Positions 1 to 5,994 are shown, counted from the stretch's first letter. The stretch is DNA of 7,821 nucleotides from Methanomicrobiales archaeon (GCA_017883495.1 JADGNL010000238.1:1-7821), one strand, 5' to 3'. Notes: generated by a model not told the origin, from the sequence alone. A program made the numbers and translations.

Positions 1-2
1 CG

Positions 3-137
3 TTCGCGACCGTGATAGGGCCGCTCGTCGAGGTCCCGGTCCTGATCGGTCTCGTGAACGTCGCGCTCTGGCTCAAGCGAAGGTGGTATGCGGATGCGCC
101 GCCCGCGACATGCGCCGTCGACCAGGGAGTGATATGA
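3..137 (+). CDS. acr3: ACR3-family arsenite efflux permease, C-terminal end (partial)
   Basis: Only the last 44 codons lie in the window, and the gene continues off the left edge. The frame begins with ATVIGPLVEVPVLIGLVNVA followed by LWLKRRWY. This is the hallmark last transmembrane helix and basic tail of ACR3/ArsB(Bacillus-type) arsenite transporters, whose family members end in a near-identical GPLVEVPV-x-x-x-LVNVA segment. ACR3 proteins are ten-helix plasma-membrane carriers that export arsenite. A polar tail (DAPPATCAVDQGVI) with one cysteine follows the last helix. The TGA stop overlaps the ATG of arsC by four bases (ATGA), so the two genes are almost certainly one transcript with coupled translation. 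The tail is short, so assignment rests on this one segment plus the arsC neighbour, but both agree. Confidence 0.87.
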   Translation, partial: FATVIGPLVEVPVLIGLVNVALWLKRRWYADAPPATCAVDQGVI

Positions 138-553
138 TACGCGTCCTCTTCATCTGCACGCAGAATGCGGGCCGGTCGCAGATGGCCGAGGGCTACCTCC
201 GGGGTCGATACGGTGACCGGTTCGAGGCCTTCAGTGCCGGCACGGTCGCCTCCACGATCAACCCGCTCACGGTCCGGGTGATGGCCGAGCTCGGGATCGA
301 CATCTCCGCTCAGCACTCGAAGGACCTCGGCGCGTACATCGGCCAAGAGATGGATATCGTGGTCACGGTCTGCGACGCTGCGGCAGCCGTATGCCCGATC
401 TTTCCCGGAGCGAAGAGAACGATCCACGCGAGCTTCCCCGACCCGGGCGCCGCAACCGGTACGGAGGAGGAGCGGCTGGCCGCCTTCCGATCGATCCGCG
501 ACGAGATCGCGATCTGGATCGATGCGACCTTCGGATATGCGGCACACGACTGA
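134..553 (+). CDS. arsC: Arsenate reductase ArsC, LMW-phosphatase type (thioredoxin-coupled class)
   Basis: A 139-residue cytoplasmic enzyme that reduces arsenate to arsenite for export by the adjoining ACR3. The fold is that of low-molecular-weight tyrosine phosphatases. The P-loop CTQNAGRS (Cys8 to Arg14, C-x5-R-S) holds the nucleophile. A redox pair, Cys80 and Cys87 (VTVCDAAAAVCP), has the same seven-residue spacing as the Cys82/Cys89 pair of S. aureus pI258 ArsC, and the Asp103-Pro104 loop (FPDP) supplies the general acid. Length is normal for the class. The frame is open upstream to 83, but I place the start at 134: it gives the standard MIRVLFICTQN N-terminus, overlaps the acr3 stop as ATGA, and has GGAGTGAT directly before it. 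Family knowledge implies thioredoxin-dependent regeneration; no thioredoxin gene is in the window. Confidence 0.93.
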   Translation: MIRVLFICTQNAGRSQMAEGYLRGRYGDRFEAFSAGTVASTINPLTVRVMAELGIDISAQHSKDLGAYIGQEMDIVVTVCDAAAAVCPIFPGAKRTIHASFPDPGAATGTEEERLAAFRSIRDEIAIWIDATFGYAAHD

Positions 554-555
554 AC

Positions 556-617
556 CGCCGTCGAGCCGTAAGATCCAGCTGTCGGGGAGGTACGGCGTTG
601 CTGCGCTTCATTTTTTT
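556..617 (+). terminator. Possible end of the ars transcript: alternative stem plus T7
   Basis: Just after the arsC stop, GCCGTA (565-570) can pair with TACGGC (591-596). An overlapping alternative, CGCCGT (556-561), can pair with ACGGCG (592-597). A run of seven T follows at 611-617. Archaeal termination depends mainly on T-runs, so this is a plausible terminator for acr3-arsC. The T-run sits 14 bases past the stem, so it is not a classic intrinsic terminator, and the competing stems may be chance in GC-rich DNA. Confidence 0.35.
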
Positions 618-641
618 GGGCGGTGGCACAAACCTGTAAGC

Positions 642-1094
642 ATGACATCCGAACGCTCCGTCCGGGCGGTCGCCGAATTCAACGACGGCTTTTCTTGTTC
701 GCAGGCGATCTGCCGGGTCTACGGCGAGGAGTACGGCCTCTCTCCGGCCGACGCCAGTCGGGTCGCGGCCGGGTTCGGCGGCGGCGTCGCGAGGACAGAT
801 CACCTGTGCGGCGCGGTCTCGGGGGCCGTGATGGTCCTGGGCCTCGCGCTGGGCGGGATCCGCGGGGACGACAGCGCCGCAAAAGAGGCGACGTACGCCG
901 CCGTGCAGGAATTCCTCGTTTCGTTCGAGTCCGCTCACGGCTCGGTCTCCTGCACGGAGCTCCTCGGCTTCAATCTCGGAGTCCCGGCGGAGGCGGCCGC
1001 TGCCCGCGAGGCCGGCGCCGTTCCGCGCGTCTGTCCGGCCCTGGTGGAGTCGGCGGGCGTGCTCCTCGAGCAGGTCCTGGCACGCCGCGCGTGA
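642..1094 (+). CDS. C_GCxxG_C_C family cysteine-motif protein (putative redox)
   Basis: A 150-residue soluble protein of the C_GCAxxG_C_C family, small proteins of unproven function thought to bind metal or act in redox chemistry. The cysteines fall in family order: FNDGFSCSQAIC (Cys19, Cys24), FGGGVARTDHLCGAVSGA (Cys56 with the glycine-rich stretch), SCTELLG (Cys104) and VCPALV (Cys131). The helix after Cys56 (VMVLGLALGG) also fits. The residue before Cys56 is Leu, where the family name implies Gly. The frame stays open upstream to 522, but that extension runs through arsC and has no family similarity, so ATG 642 is the choice; I see no good Shine-Dalgarno site before it. The gene is 88 bases downstream of arsC on the same strand. 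A role in arsenic or metal handling is guilt by association only. Confidence 0.82.
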   Translation: MTSERSVRAVAEFNDGFSCSQAICRVYGEEYGLSPADASRVAAGFGGGVARTDHLCGAVSGAVMVLGLALGGIRGDDSAAKEATYAAVQEFLVSFESAHGSVSCTELLGFNLGVPAEAAAAREAGAVPRVCPALVESAGVLLEQVLARRA

Positions 1095-1191
1095 ACCGGT
1101 GCTCCGGGAGATCCCACTCTCCGACGAAGCTGGAGCTCCGTCATTCACGTCCCCCTGACCGCGGATGATAGGAAATACTGCCCTTCCGGCA

Positions 1192-1353
1192 TCAGCGAAG
1201 GGCGTCGGGGTCGCAGCCACAGGTGTGTCCGACCGGCCGAAGATGACGCTGTTCCGTCCGTGCGCACGCGTCGCAGAGATACACGACGCCGTGGTGTGAG
1301 TGGACGGCCCTGATGAAGGAGGTCCCGTGAGACCCGCAGAGAGTGCAGCGCAT
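1192..1353 (-). CDS. Small six-cysteine zinc-ribbon-like protein (53 aa)
   Basis: A 53-residue reading frame on the minus strand. Cysteines are at 3/6 (CTLC), 27/30 (CDAC) and 45/47 (CGC), with histidines at 9, 18, 20, 21, 37 and 43. Two CxxC knuckles about 20 residues apart look like a zinc ribbon or treble-clef metal site, and the CxC tail could complete or extend it. There are no membrane segments. The case for a real gene is good: AGGAG lies nine bases before the ATG (plus-strand CTCCT 1363-1367), codons prefer G/C in the third position, and an AT-rich promoter candidate lies about 60 bases upstream. It converges on the C_GCxxG protein, leaving 97 bases between stops. I do not recognise a named family. 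It could be a small regulator, an RNA- or DNA-binding protein, or a metal chaperone. Confidence 0.68.
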   Translation of the reverse strand: MRCTLCGSHGTSFIRAVHSHHGVVYLCDACARTEQRHLRPVGHTCGCDPDALR

Positions 1354-1405
1354 ATGTGACGGCTCCTGTGGCCGTTTTCGTCTGATCGCATCTTGGGGCT
1401 CGGCG

Positions 1406-1420
1406 ATCGTTAAATTTCCG
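1406..1420. promoter_or_regulatory. AT-rich divergent promoter candidate (TTAAATTT at 1410-1417)
   Basis: TTAAATTT is the only AT-rich stretch in the 173 bases between the divergent starts at 1353 (minus) and 1527 (plus). Read leftward it is AAATTTAA. A transcript starting about 25 bases on would leave a leader of roughly 35 bases that includes the AGGAG of the zinc-ribbon gene, so that direction fits best. Toward the flavodoxin gene the leader would be about 85 bases. The match to the archaeal TATA consensus is only fair. Confidence 0.4.
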
Positions 1421-1441
1421 GTGCCGCAGGGACCGTCGACG

Positions 1442-1491
1442 GGTACCGCTTTGTCTCGCGCCTTCCCCGGGTACCTGGAGGAGACGGTACC
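1442..1491. repeat. Three GGTACC palindromes in 50 bases upstream of the flavodoxin gene
   Basis: GGTACC occurs at 1442-1447, 1470-1475 and 1486-1491. The flanks are partly shared: GACGGGTACCG, CCGGGTACCTG and GACGGTACCGG. The cluster lies between the candidate promoter and the ATG at 1527, where an operator or leader element would be expected. Nothing links it to a known regulator, and short palindromes can cluster by chance. Confidence 0.45.
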
Positions 1492-1526
1492 GGCAGGGTT
1501 ATGGCGTTCCGGACGAATTCGCTCTC

Positions 1527-2021
1527 ATGGTAACCATCCTCGTCGCGTACGCCTCGAAGAGCGGCGCGACGGCCGAGATCGCGGGCTGGATCGGCGAGGC
1601 TCTTCGACGTGCCGGAGCAACGGTCGACCTCCGGCCGGCCAACGACGTCATGACCCTCGAGGGGTTCGACGCCATCGTGATCGGCGGCCCGCTCTACATG
1701 GGAAAGGTGCTCAAACCCGTCCCGGCTTTCTTCTCGCGCCACCGGGCCGCGCTCGCCGGCAAACCCGTCGCGGTCTTTATCGCGGGCTCGTCGCTCGGCA
1801 AAGACGACCCCAAGGCAGACGAGCATGGACGGACGGTCGCCGAGGCTCCCGCCAATGGTGTCCCCGTTGTCGCGGTCGGCCTTTTCGGCGGTCGGTTCTC
1901 ATCCCGGAACGTGCCCCTGATCGGGCGGTTCCTCACGAGCGCGGTGAAGGAGGAGGACACGCGCGATCGGGCCGCGATCGAGACCTGGGCCGGAGCGCTC
2001 CCCACGCGCCTCGGCCTCTGA
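1527..2021 (+). CDS. Flavodoxin-domain protein, HemG/Flavodoxin_5-like
   Basis: A 164-residue cytoplasmic FMN-binding electron carrier or flavodoxin-type oxidoreductase. The N-terminal strand and phosphate loop read ILVAYASKSGATAEIA, with Ser10, Ser12 and Thr15 at the FMN-phosphate positions. The second flavin loop is IGGPLYMGK (52-60), close to the xIYMGK loop of HemG-type protoporphyrinogen oxidases and related Flavodoxin_5 proteins. A third strand, PVAVFIAGSSL (80-90), and a C-terminal DTRD...IETWA helix also match that group. Methanogens use many such proteins as stand-alone flavodoxin-like proteins, so HemG activity should not be assumed. ATG 1527 begins exactly at the fold's first strand; no Shine-Dalgarno site is visible, so a leaderless or weakly initiated mRNA is possible. 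The stop codon directly abuts the stop of the convergent protease gene. Confidence 0.85.
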   Translation: MVTILVAYASKSGATAEIAGWIGEALRRAGATVDLRPANDVMTLEGFDAIVIGGPLYMGKVLKPVPAFFSRHRAALAGKPVAVFIAGSSLGKDDPKADEHGRTVAEAPANGVPVVAVGLFGGRFSSRNVPLIGRFLTSAVKEEDTRDRAAIETWAGALPTRLGL

Positions 2022-2681
2022 TCACTCCTCGGACTCGGCCGGTTTCGAGAACAGGACGTCCCAGTTGTACGCGACGAGCAGGAGTACGAAGAGCAGCAGC
2101 GGCAGGTCGATCGCGAGGAGCCGGCCGATCCCCGTGTGGCCCACGAGCAGGTTGTAGAGCCCGTGGATCATGACCGCGACCGTATACAGGCCGAAGAGGA
2201 TCGAAGGCAGGGACCGACGGCTGAACCCGTAGGTCAGGAAGATCCCGTAGCCGATGATCGCGGTCATGCACCCATGCATCACCGAGGTAGTGATTCCGCG
2301 CATCACCGCGTACGCGACGGCCCCGGCGCCAACGAGCTCGAAATGGGTCACGAAGACGTAGTTCTCCAGGATCGCGAAGCCGAAGCCCGATGCCATGGCG
2401 AGCACGAGCAGTTCTTTCGAGTACCTCTTCCCGAACGCGAGCAGGAGGATAAAGAGCGGAAGAGCCTTCACGAACTCCTCCACGACCGGCGCCATGGTCA
2501 CCTCGGGCACCACTGCGCTCGAGGCGAAGGCGATGTAGAGATTGTAGTTGATGTAGTAGGAGATCACGCCCGCAGTCAGGCCCCAGACCAGGAACGCGAG
2601 GACCCGCCGCTGCCCGCCCTCGAGGAAGACGAGGAGAAAGAAGAGCGGCAGGGAGGCCGCGAGGTAGAACTCGAGGATCAT
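2022..2681 (-). CDS. PrsW-family intramembrane protease
   Basis: A 219-residue polytopic membrane protein with the PrsW-type glutamyl/metalloprotease motifs. These are Glu60 and the EExxK box (VVEEFVKALP, Glu68, Glu69, Lys72), the F-x-x-x-E-N box (GFAILENYVF, Glu106, Asn107), a histidine helix (VMHGCMTAIIGYG, His136) and a final IHGLYN (His173). Hydrophobic helices cover most of the chain, and the C-terminus is charged (KPAESEE). The reading frame is open much further upstream to 3473, but the extension is out of register with sensible coding. ATG 2681 is preceded by AAGGAGG (plus-strand 2689-2695) with a seven-base spacer, and it overlaps the stop of the upstream gene as ATGA. In Bacillus, PrsW cleaves the anti-sigma factor RsiW. 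Archaea have no such sigma factors, so the substrate here is unknown. Confidence 0.87.
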   Translation of the reverse strand: MILEFYLAASLPLFFLLVFLEGGQRRVLAFLVWGLTAGVISYYINYNLYIAFASSAVVPEVTMAPVVEEFVKALPLFILLLAFGKRYSKELLVLAMASGFGFAILENYVFVTHFELVGAGAVAYAVMRGITTSVMHGCMTAIIGYGIFLTYGFSRRSLPSILFGLYTVAVMIHGLYNLLVGHTGIGRLLAIDLPLLLFVLLLVAYNWDVLFSKPAESEE

Positions 2682-3439
2682 GGTGCGGCCTCCTTCGAGT
2701 ACGTGAGGTACGCGATAGCGAAGAGCGAGAACGTGACCGCTGCCAGCGCCCCGGCCTCTTTCACGACCCACGGCGGGTCGGGGAGAGTGGAGTTCAGGGA
2801 GTTGCAGATGTGCGCGATCACGCACACGACAGTGGCCGCGAGAAGGATCGGGTGACGGTGGACCGACCGGAGCAGGGCCGTCGAGAGGAGCGCGGCGGAG
2901 AGTGCGAACATGGCGAGCGTGGTCATGGTCTTCGCGTTCGGACCGAGTACGGCGACCAGCCAGAGTCCGGCCGCGAGGAGGGGGAGAGCAATCGGGGCCG
3001 CGGCCCACAACGGGAGGCGGTTGCGCGGGAGCCCCTCCTGGAACCCGGCGATCAGGAAGAGGAAGACCCCCGCGAACCCGAGGTCGGCGACGGTCGGATA
3101 GTTCAGCCCCTCGCCGATCAGGATGAAATAGGCGTACCAGAACGTATTCGCGAGGGTCCACGTCGCCCCGGCGAACACCCCGTGGGCGAGCAGCATATCC
3201 GGCCCCCGGCGATAGTAGGACCAGGCGGCGGCCCCCGCGGCGGCCATGCTCGCCGTGAGCTGGACTGCGTTGCCGATGTCGGTGTATACGGACGGCATCT
3301 GCCCGTGCTGGAGCACGACGTAGGCGACGAGCCCGACCGATACTGCGAGGAGGAACCAGAGCGCGCCGCGGAAGAGTGAGTCCGAGTACCGCGACGCACC
3401 TGAGACGTTCACGATCTGATCGTGGGTCCTCCCAGGCAA
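2678..3439 (-). CDS. Eight-helix membrane protein, sensor-module-like, coupled to PrsW
   Basis: A membrane protein of about 253 residues with roughly eight hydrophobic helices and short loops. No soluble catalytic domain is present. The fourth loop and helix, LNYPTVADLGFAGVFLFL, resembles the Y-P-(S/T)-x-A-D-x-x-(F/Y) segment seen in the N-terminal multi-helix input regions of some histidine kinases and GGDEF/EAL proteins. Here that module seems to stand alone. This resemblance is from memory and unverified. The start is not ATG. TTG at 3439 is chosen because GGTGA (complementary to the 16S tail) lies six bases before it. TTG at 3445 would touch that site, and GTG at 3412 is a further option. 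The stop overlaps the protease start as ATGA, so the two products are probably made in matched amounts and may act together in the membrane. Confidence 0.75.
   Translation of the reverse strand: MPGRTHDQIVNVSGASRYSDSLFRGALWFLLAVSVGLVAYVVLQHGQMPSVYTDIGNAVQLTASMAAAGAAAWSYYRRGPDMLLAHGVFAGATWTLANTFWYAYFILIGEGLNYPTVADLGFAGVFLFLIAGFQEGLPRNRLPLWAAAPIALPLLAAGLWLVAVLGPNAKTMTTLAMFALSAALLSTALLRSVHRHPILLAATVVCVIAHICNSLNSTLPDPPWVVKEAGALAAVTFSLFAIAYLTYSKEAAP
2689..2695 (-). promoter_or_regulatory. Strong ribosome binding site for the PrsW gene (AAGGAGG)
   Basis: Read on the minus strand, AAGGAGG lies seven bases upstream of the ATG at 2681 and inside the last codons of the 8-helix gene. It decides the protease start and indicates independent as well as coupled initiation. 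Confidence 0.75.
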
Positions 3440-3511
3440 AAACAATCACCCTGACCGGCACCAATAACCGCATCCGCGAGAGAGATCGATCTGGATCGGA
3501 GCCTCGAGATC

Positions 3512-4762
3512 ATGGCGACGGAATACCTCTCGCGGATCAGGGCGGCCGGCGCCGAGGTGCTCCCGTTTCTGGGCCCCGGCCTGATCCTCGGGATGTCGTC
3601 GGCCGGGTGGGTCGGGGTCCTGGTCTTTCTCTCCCTCGGTGCCGAGTTCGGCTACGCCCTCCTCTGGGCAGTCGCCGGCGTCATCATCTACAAGTATGCC
3701 TTTACGACCGGAATCGCGCGGTACACGGTCGCGACCGGTGAGAACATCTATGCGGGACTCCGGCGGTTCCCGGGCCTCGGCAAATGGGAGGTGCTCTTCA
3801 TCGGTGCTATCTACGGGGTCGAGGTCATCTACCACGGGGGCGGTGCCGTGGTCGCGGCGAGCCTGCTCGCCTCGCTCCTCCCGGCGTCCCTGCCCGTCCA
3901 GTACGTGATGATCGCGATCTTCGCTCTGATCACCCTCATCCTTTTCCTGAACTCGTACCCGCTCTTCAAGCGAATAATGGTGATCGCCGGCCTCATCATC
4001 GTGGCCGGCATGTCCGTCAACATCCTCTCGCTCTATATCTCCCCGATGGAGATCCTCGACGGCCTCTTTCTCCCCCGTCTCGGCAACGAGGACCACCTTT
4101 ACTCGGCGGGCGTGATCATGTGCTCGCTCGGAACCGGACTCTCGCTCCTCTGCTATACAATGTGGCTTCAGAAGCAGCTCGGCGATCGCCACGGCGAGGC
4201 CTTCTACCGCGCGCACATGCGCTCCGTCCGCTTCGATCTGACCCTCGGGTTCGCGCTCCTCGCCATTCTCTCGTTCTTCTACATCACCATCGGCTTCGTG
4301 GTGATGAACGAGCACGGCATGCCCGCGTTCGAGCAGGACCTGATGGTCCGTGTGATCGGGCATACGCTCGATGTCGTCCCGTTCGGGATGACCGTCTTCG
4401 TGATCACTGCGTTCCTGACCCTGTTCGTCTACCTGATCGGGGCCATGGACGGTCGGGCCCGGGCGATCGCCACGATCGTGAAGCAGACCGTGCCGACGCG
4501 GATCACCGAAGACGGACTGTACCGGTCCGCCGTGGTCATGTTCGCGGCGACCTTCATCCTCTTCAGCTATGCCGGTTCGAAGTACACGATCAAGGACGTG
4601 CTGACAATCTCGGTCTTCGTCTTCGGTCTCGTCGGCTTCATGCTGATCTGGCTCGACCGGCGGTTGCCCGCGTACGCTCGCGGCTCGAAGCTCTGGTATG
4701 GGATTATGCTGATCGGGTCGGTGCTCTTTCCCGTCGGTGCGGTGCTGTATGCGCAGATGTGA
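3512..4762 (+). CDS. Nramp-superfamily membrane transporter lacking the canonical metal-site motifs
   Basis: A 416-residue protein with about 11 membrane helices in the Nramp (APC-fold) arrangement. The N-terminal GPGLILGMSSAGWVG is followed by GYALLWAVAGVIIYKYAF and TTGIARYTVATGENIYAGL. This pattern fits the divergent Nramp-related group rather than classical MntH. In MntH, helix 1 carries DPGN and helix 6 carries MPH, and both bind the metal. Here helix 1 reads SSAGW (29-33) and helix 6 reads SLLCYTMWLQ (211-220), so neither set of ligands is present. Met28, Met203, Cys204, Cys214 and Met217 are near those positions and are soft-ligand candidates only by inference. Substrate is therefore unknown. 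GGAG (3498-3501) lies ten bases before the ATG. The gene is divergent from the 8-helix/PrsW pair across about 72 bases. Confidence 0.8.
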   Translation: MATEYLSRIRAAGAEVLPFLGPGLILGMSSAGWVGVLVFLSLGAEFGYALLWAVAGVIIYKYAFTTGIARYTVATGENIYAGLRRFPGLGKWEVLFIGAIYGVEVIYHGGGAVVAASLLASLLPASLPVQYVMIAIFALITLILFLNSYPLFKRIMVIAGLIIVAGMSVNILSLYISPMEILDGLFLPRLGNEDHLYSAGVIMCSLGTGLSLLCYTMWLQKQLGDRHGEAFYRAHMRSVRFDLTLGFALLAILSFFYITIGFVVMNEHGMPAFEQDLMVRVIGHTLDVVPFGMTVFVITAFLTLFVYLIGAMDGRARAIATIVKQTVPTRITEDGLYRSAVVMFAATFILFSYAGSKYTIKDVLTISVFVFGLVGFMLIWLDRRLPAYARGSKLWYGIMLIGSVLFPVGAVLYAQM

Positions 4763-4813
4763 AAATACCGCACGGGCCTGACCCGGGCGAAGAAATGGTT
4801 GGCTGTTAGTGGG

Positions 4814-4954
4814 TTATGGCGGGTAGGGGCTATTGGTGATGATGCTCCCCGAGAGGAACCCGATGTCGACGCCCAGCAGCGAGGCCACCGAGAGCCCGAC
4901 CACGAGCGCCAGGATCCCGGTGATCGTGAGGATGAGAATATTGCGCCGTTCCAT
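4814..4954 (-). CDS. Single-span small membrane protein (46 aa)
   Basis: A 46-residue peptide with a short basic start (MERRN), one hydrophobic segment from about Ile6 to Leu29 (ILILTITGILALVVGLSVAS is its core) and a short polar end finishing NSPYPP. It looks like a signal-anchored or secreted membrane peptide. The frame is open upstream to 5332 through the antisense of the propeller frame, but no better start exists: an ATATATAT box centred about 26 bases before this ATG places the transcription start at or beside the start codon. No Shine-Dalgarno site is seen, consistent with a leaderless mRNA. It converges on the Nramp-like gene (51 bases between stops) and lies 35 bases past the propeller stop. 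I recognise no family. It could accompany the propeller protein or be an independent membrane peptide. Confidence 0.68.
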   Translation of the reverse strand: MERRNILILTITGILALVVGLSVASLLGVDIGFLSGSIITNSPYPP

Positions 4955-4975
4955 GCAGCTCTGTGAGCGTTTCGG

Positions 4976-4983
4976 ATATATAT
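4976..4983 (-). promoter_or_regulatory. TATA box of the 46-codon membrane peptide gene
   Basis: ATATATAT sits in an AT-rich island (4976-5000) in otherwise GC-rich DNA. Its centre is about 26 bases from the A of the ATG at 4954, the usual archaeal TATA-to-start distance. It begins just beyond the propeller stop codon, so the small gene seems to have its own promoter. Confidence 0.65.
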
Positions 4984-4989
4984 GAATTT

Positions 4990-5994
4990 CTATTTTATCG
5001 GAGAGCGGTAGACCGCGTTCTGACCATTTCGGTAGTCCAGCCAGATGATCTCCCCATTCGTGACCGAGGGCCACCCCTGGTCCTCGGGGTCGGTGCAGAC
5101 GGGGTACTCGGTGTCGGTCGTGAGGTTGTACGCGTAGACGTCCCAGTTGCGGTTGCGCCCGTCGACCCAGACCACGAGGTCGCCCCGGATCTGCGGGACC
5201 CACTGCCGCGCGGAGTCGTTGCAGATCACCCGCTCTCCGCCTGTCGAGAGATCGTACAGGTAGATGTCGAACCCTGCGCCCGAACGGTAGTCCTGCCAGA
5301 CGACCCGGCCGTCCGAGACCGAAGGGCGCCATTGGCCCCGCCGGTTGTCGCAGACAACGCGCTCCTCTTCGGTGGAGATGTTCAGCGCGTAGATGTCCCC
5401 GGAAGTCTCGTAACCCCGGCGGTAGTCCTCCCAGACCACCGTGTCGTCGTCGACGTCGGGGTTGTACTGGGTCAACGGCTGCACGCAGATCGGTATTTCT
5501 GTCCGGTTCCGGAGGTCGTAGCCGTAGATGTCGGGGTCGCCGTTCCTCTCGTCCGTCCAGACGACGATATCGCCGGAGATCTCGGGGTCGGACTGCTTGG
5601 CCGGATTCGTGCAGATCGGCGTCTCCTCGCCGGTCGAAAGGTTGGCGAGGTAGATGTCCCAGTTCCCGTTTCGCTTGTCCTGCCAGACCACGCGATCGCC
5701 CGAGATCGAGGGAGAGAACTGGAGGGATCCGGCCTCCGAGACCAATACGGGCGAGCTGTTGCCCGGGCCGATCGTTGCGATCCCGGAGCGTCCGCCGAGC
5801 CGATGCTCCTCCCAGACAACCCGGTCGCCGTCGGCGACCGGGTAGAGCGGGTTCGACCCGTCGGGCGAGATGCGGACGCCGTCGTACGCGGTCACCGGAG
5901 CGGGCCCGCCCGCGCCCCCCGCCATCAGGGCGAGGGCCGCAACGATAAGCACGGCCGCAATCGCCGAGCCGATGCGCAGGTTCCGGCGGTCCAT
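4990..5994 (-). CDS. Secreted seven-repeat beta-propeller cell-surface protein (TolB-like)
   Basis: A 334-residue exported protein. Residues 1-36 form a signal sequence: basic MDRRNLR, a hydrophobic core (AIAAVLIVAALALM) and a small-residue cleavage region. The rest is built from repeats of 42-45 residues with the pattern P-x-(I/V)-x-(G/D)-x-x-V-V-W-x-D-x-R-x-G...DIY-x-x-(N/D)-L-(S/T)-x-x-x-E. The repeat tryptophans are at 61, 104, 146, 188, 233, 276 and 318, so seven blades are expected, the last cut short and probably closed by the N-terminal strand. Six N-x-S/T sequons (Asn79, 118, 163, 205, 259, 290) fit an archaeal glycosylated envelope protein. Blades 2-6 each carry one cysteine in (I/V)C (128, 170, 215, 258, 300). 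Similar repeats are common in methanogen surface proteins. Binding partner is unknown. GAGGG lies only three bases from the ATG, which is tight. Confidence 0.85.
   Translation of the reverse strand: MDRRNLRIGSAIAAVLIVAALALMAGGAGGPAPVTAYDGVRISPDGSNPLYPVADGDRVVWEEHRLGGRSGIATIGPGNSSPVLVSEAGSLQFSPSISGDRVVWQDKRNGNWDIYLANLSTGEETPICTNPAKQSDPEISGDIVVWTDERNGDPDIYGYDLRNRTEIPICVQPLTQYNPDVDDDTVVWEDYRRGYETSGDIYALNISTEEERVVCDNRRGQWRPSVSDGRVVWQDYRSGAGFDIYLYDLSTGGERVICNDSARQWVPQIRGDLVVWVDGRNRNWDVYAYNLTTDTEYPVCTDPEDQGWPSVTNGEIIWLDYRNGQNAVYRSPIK

Noticed and set aside
1123..1142. Dyad GACGAAGCT / AGCTCCGTC as a terminator between convergent genes
   Set aside because: One mismatch, only a two-base loop and no T-run after it on either strand; too weak to call.
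363..1391. Minus-strand open frame of 342 codons across arsC and the C_GCxxG gene
   Set aside because: Arg/Ala/Gly-rich composition typical of GC-rich shadow frames; it contradicts two well-supported plus-strand genes and the small zinc-ribbon frame.
3446..4363. Minus-strand open frame of 305 codons opposite the Nramp-like gene
   Set aside because: It is a His/Glu/Asp-rich antisense shadow of hydrophobic codons. The plus strand encodes a clear membrane transporter over the same bases.
4772..4785. Short hairpin CGGG-CCTGA-CCCG after the Nramp-like gene
   Set aside because: Only a four-base stem and no T-run; expected by chance at this GC content.
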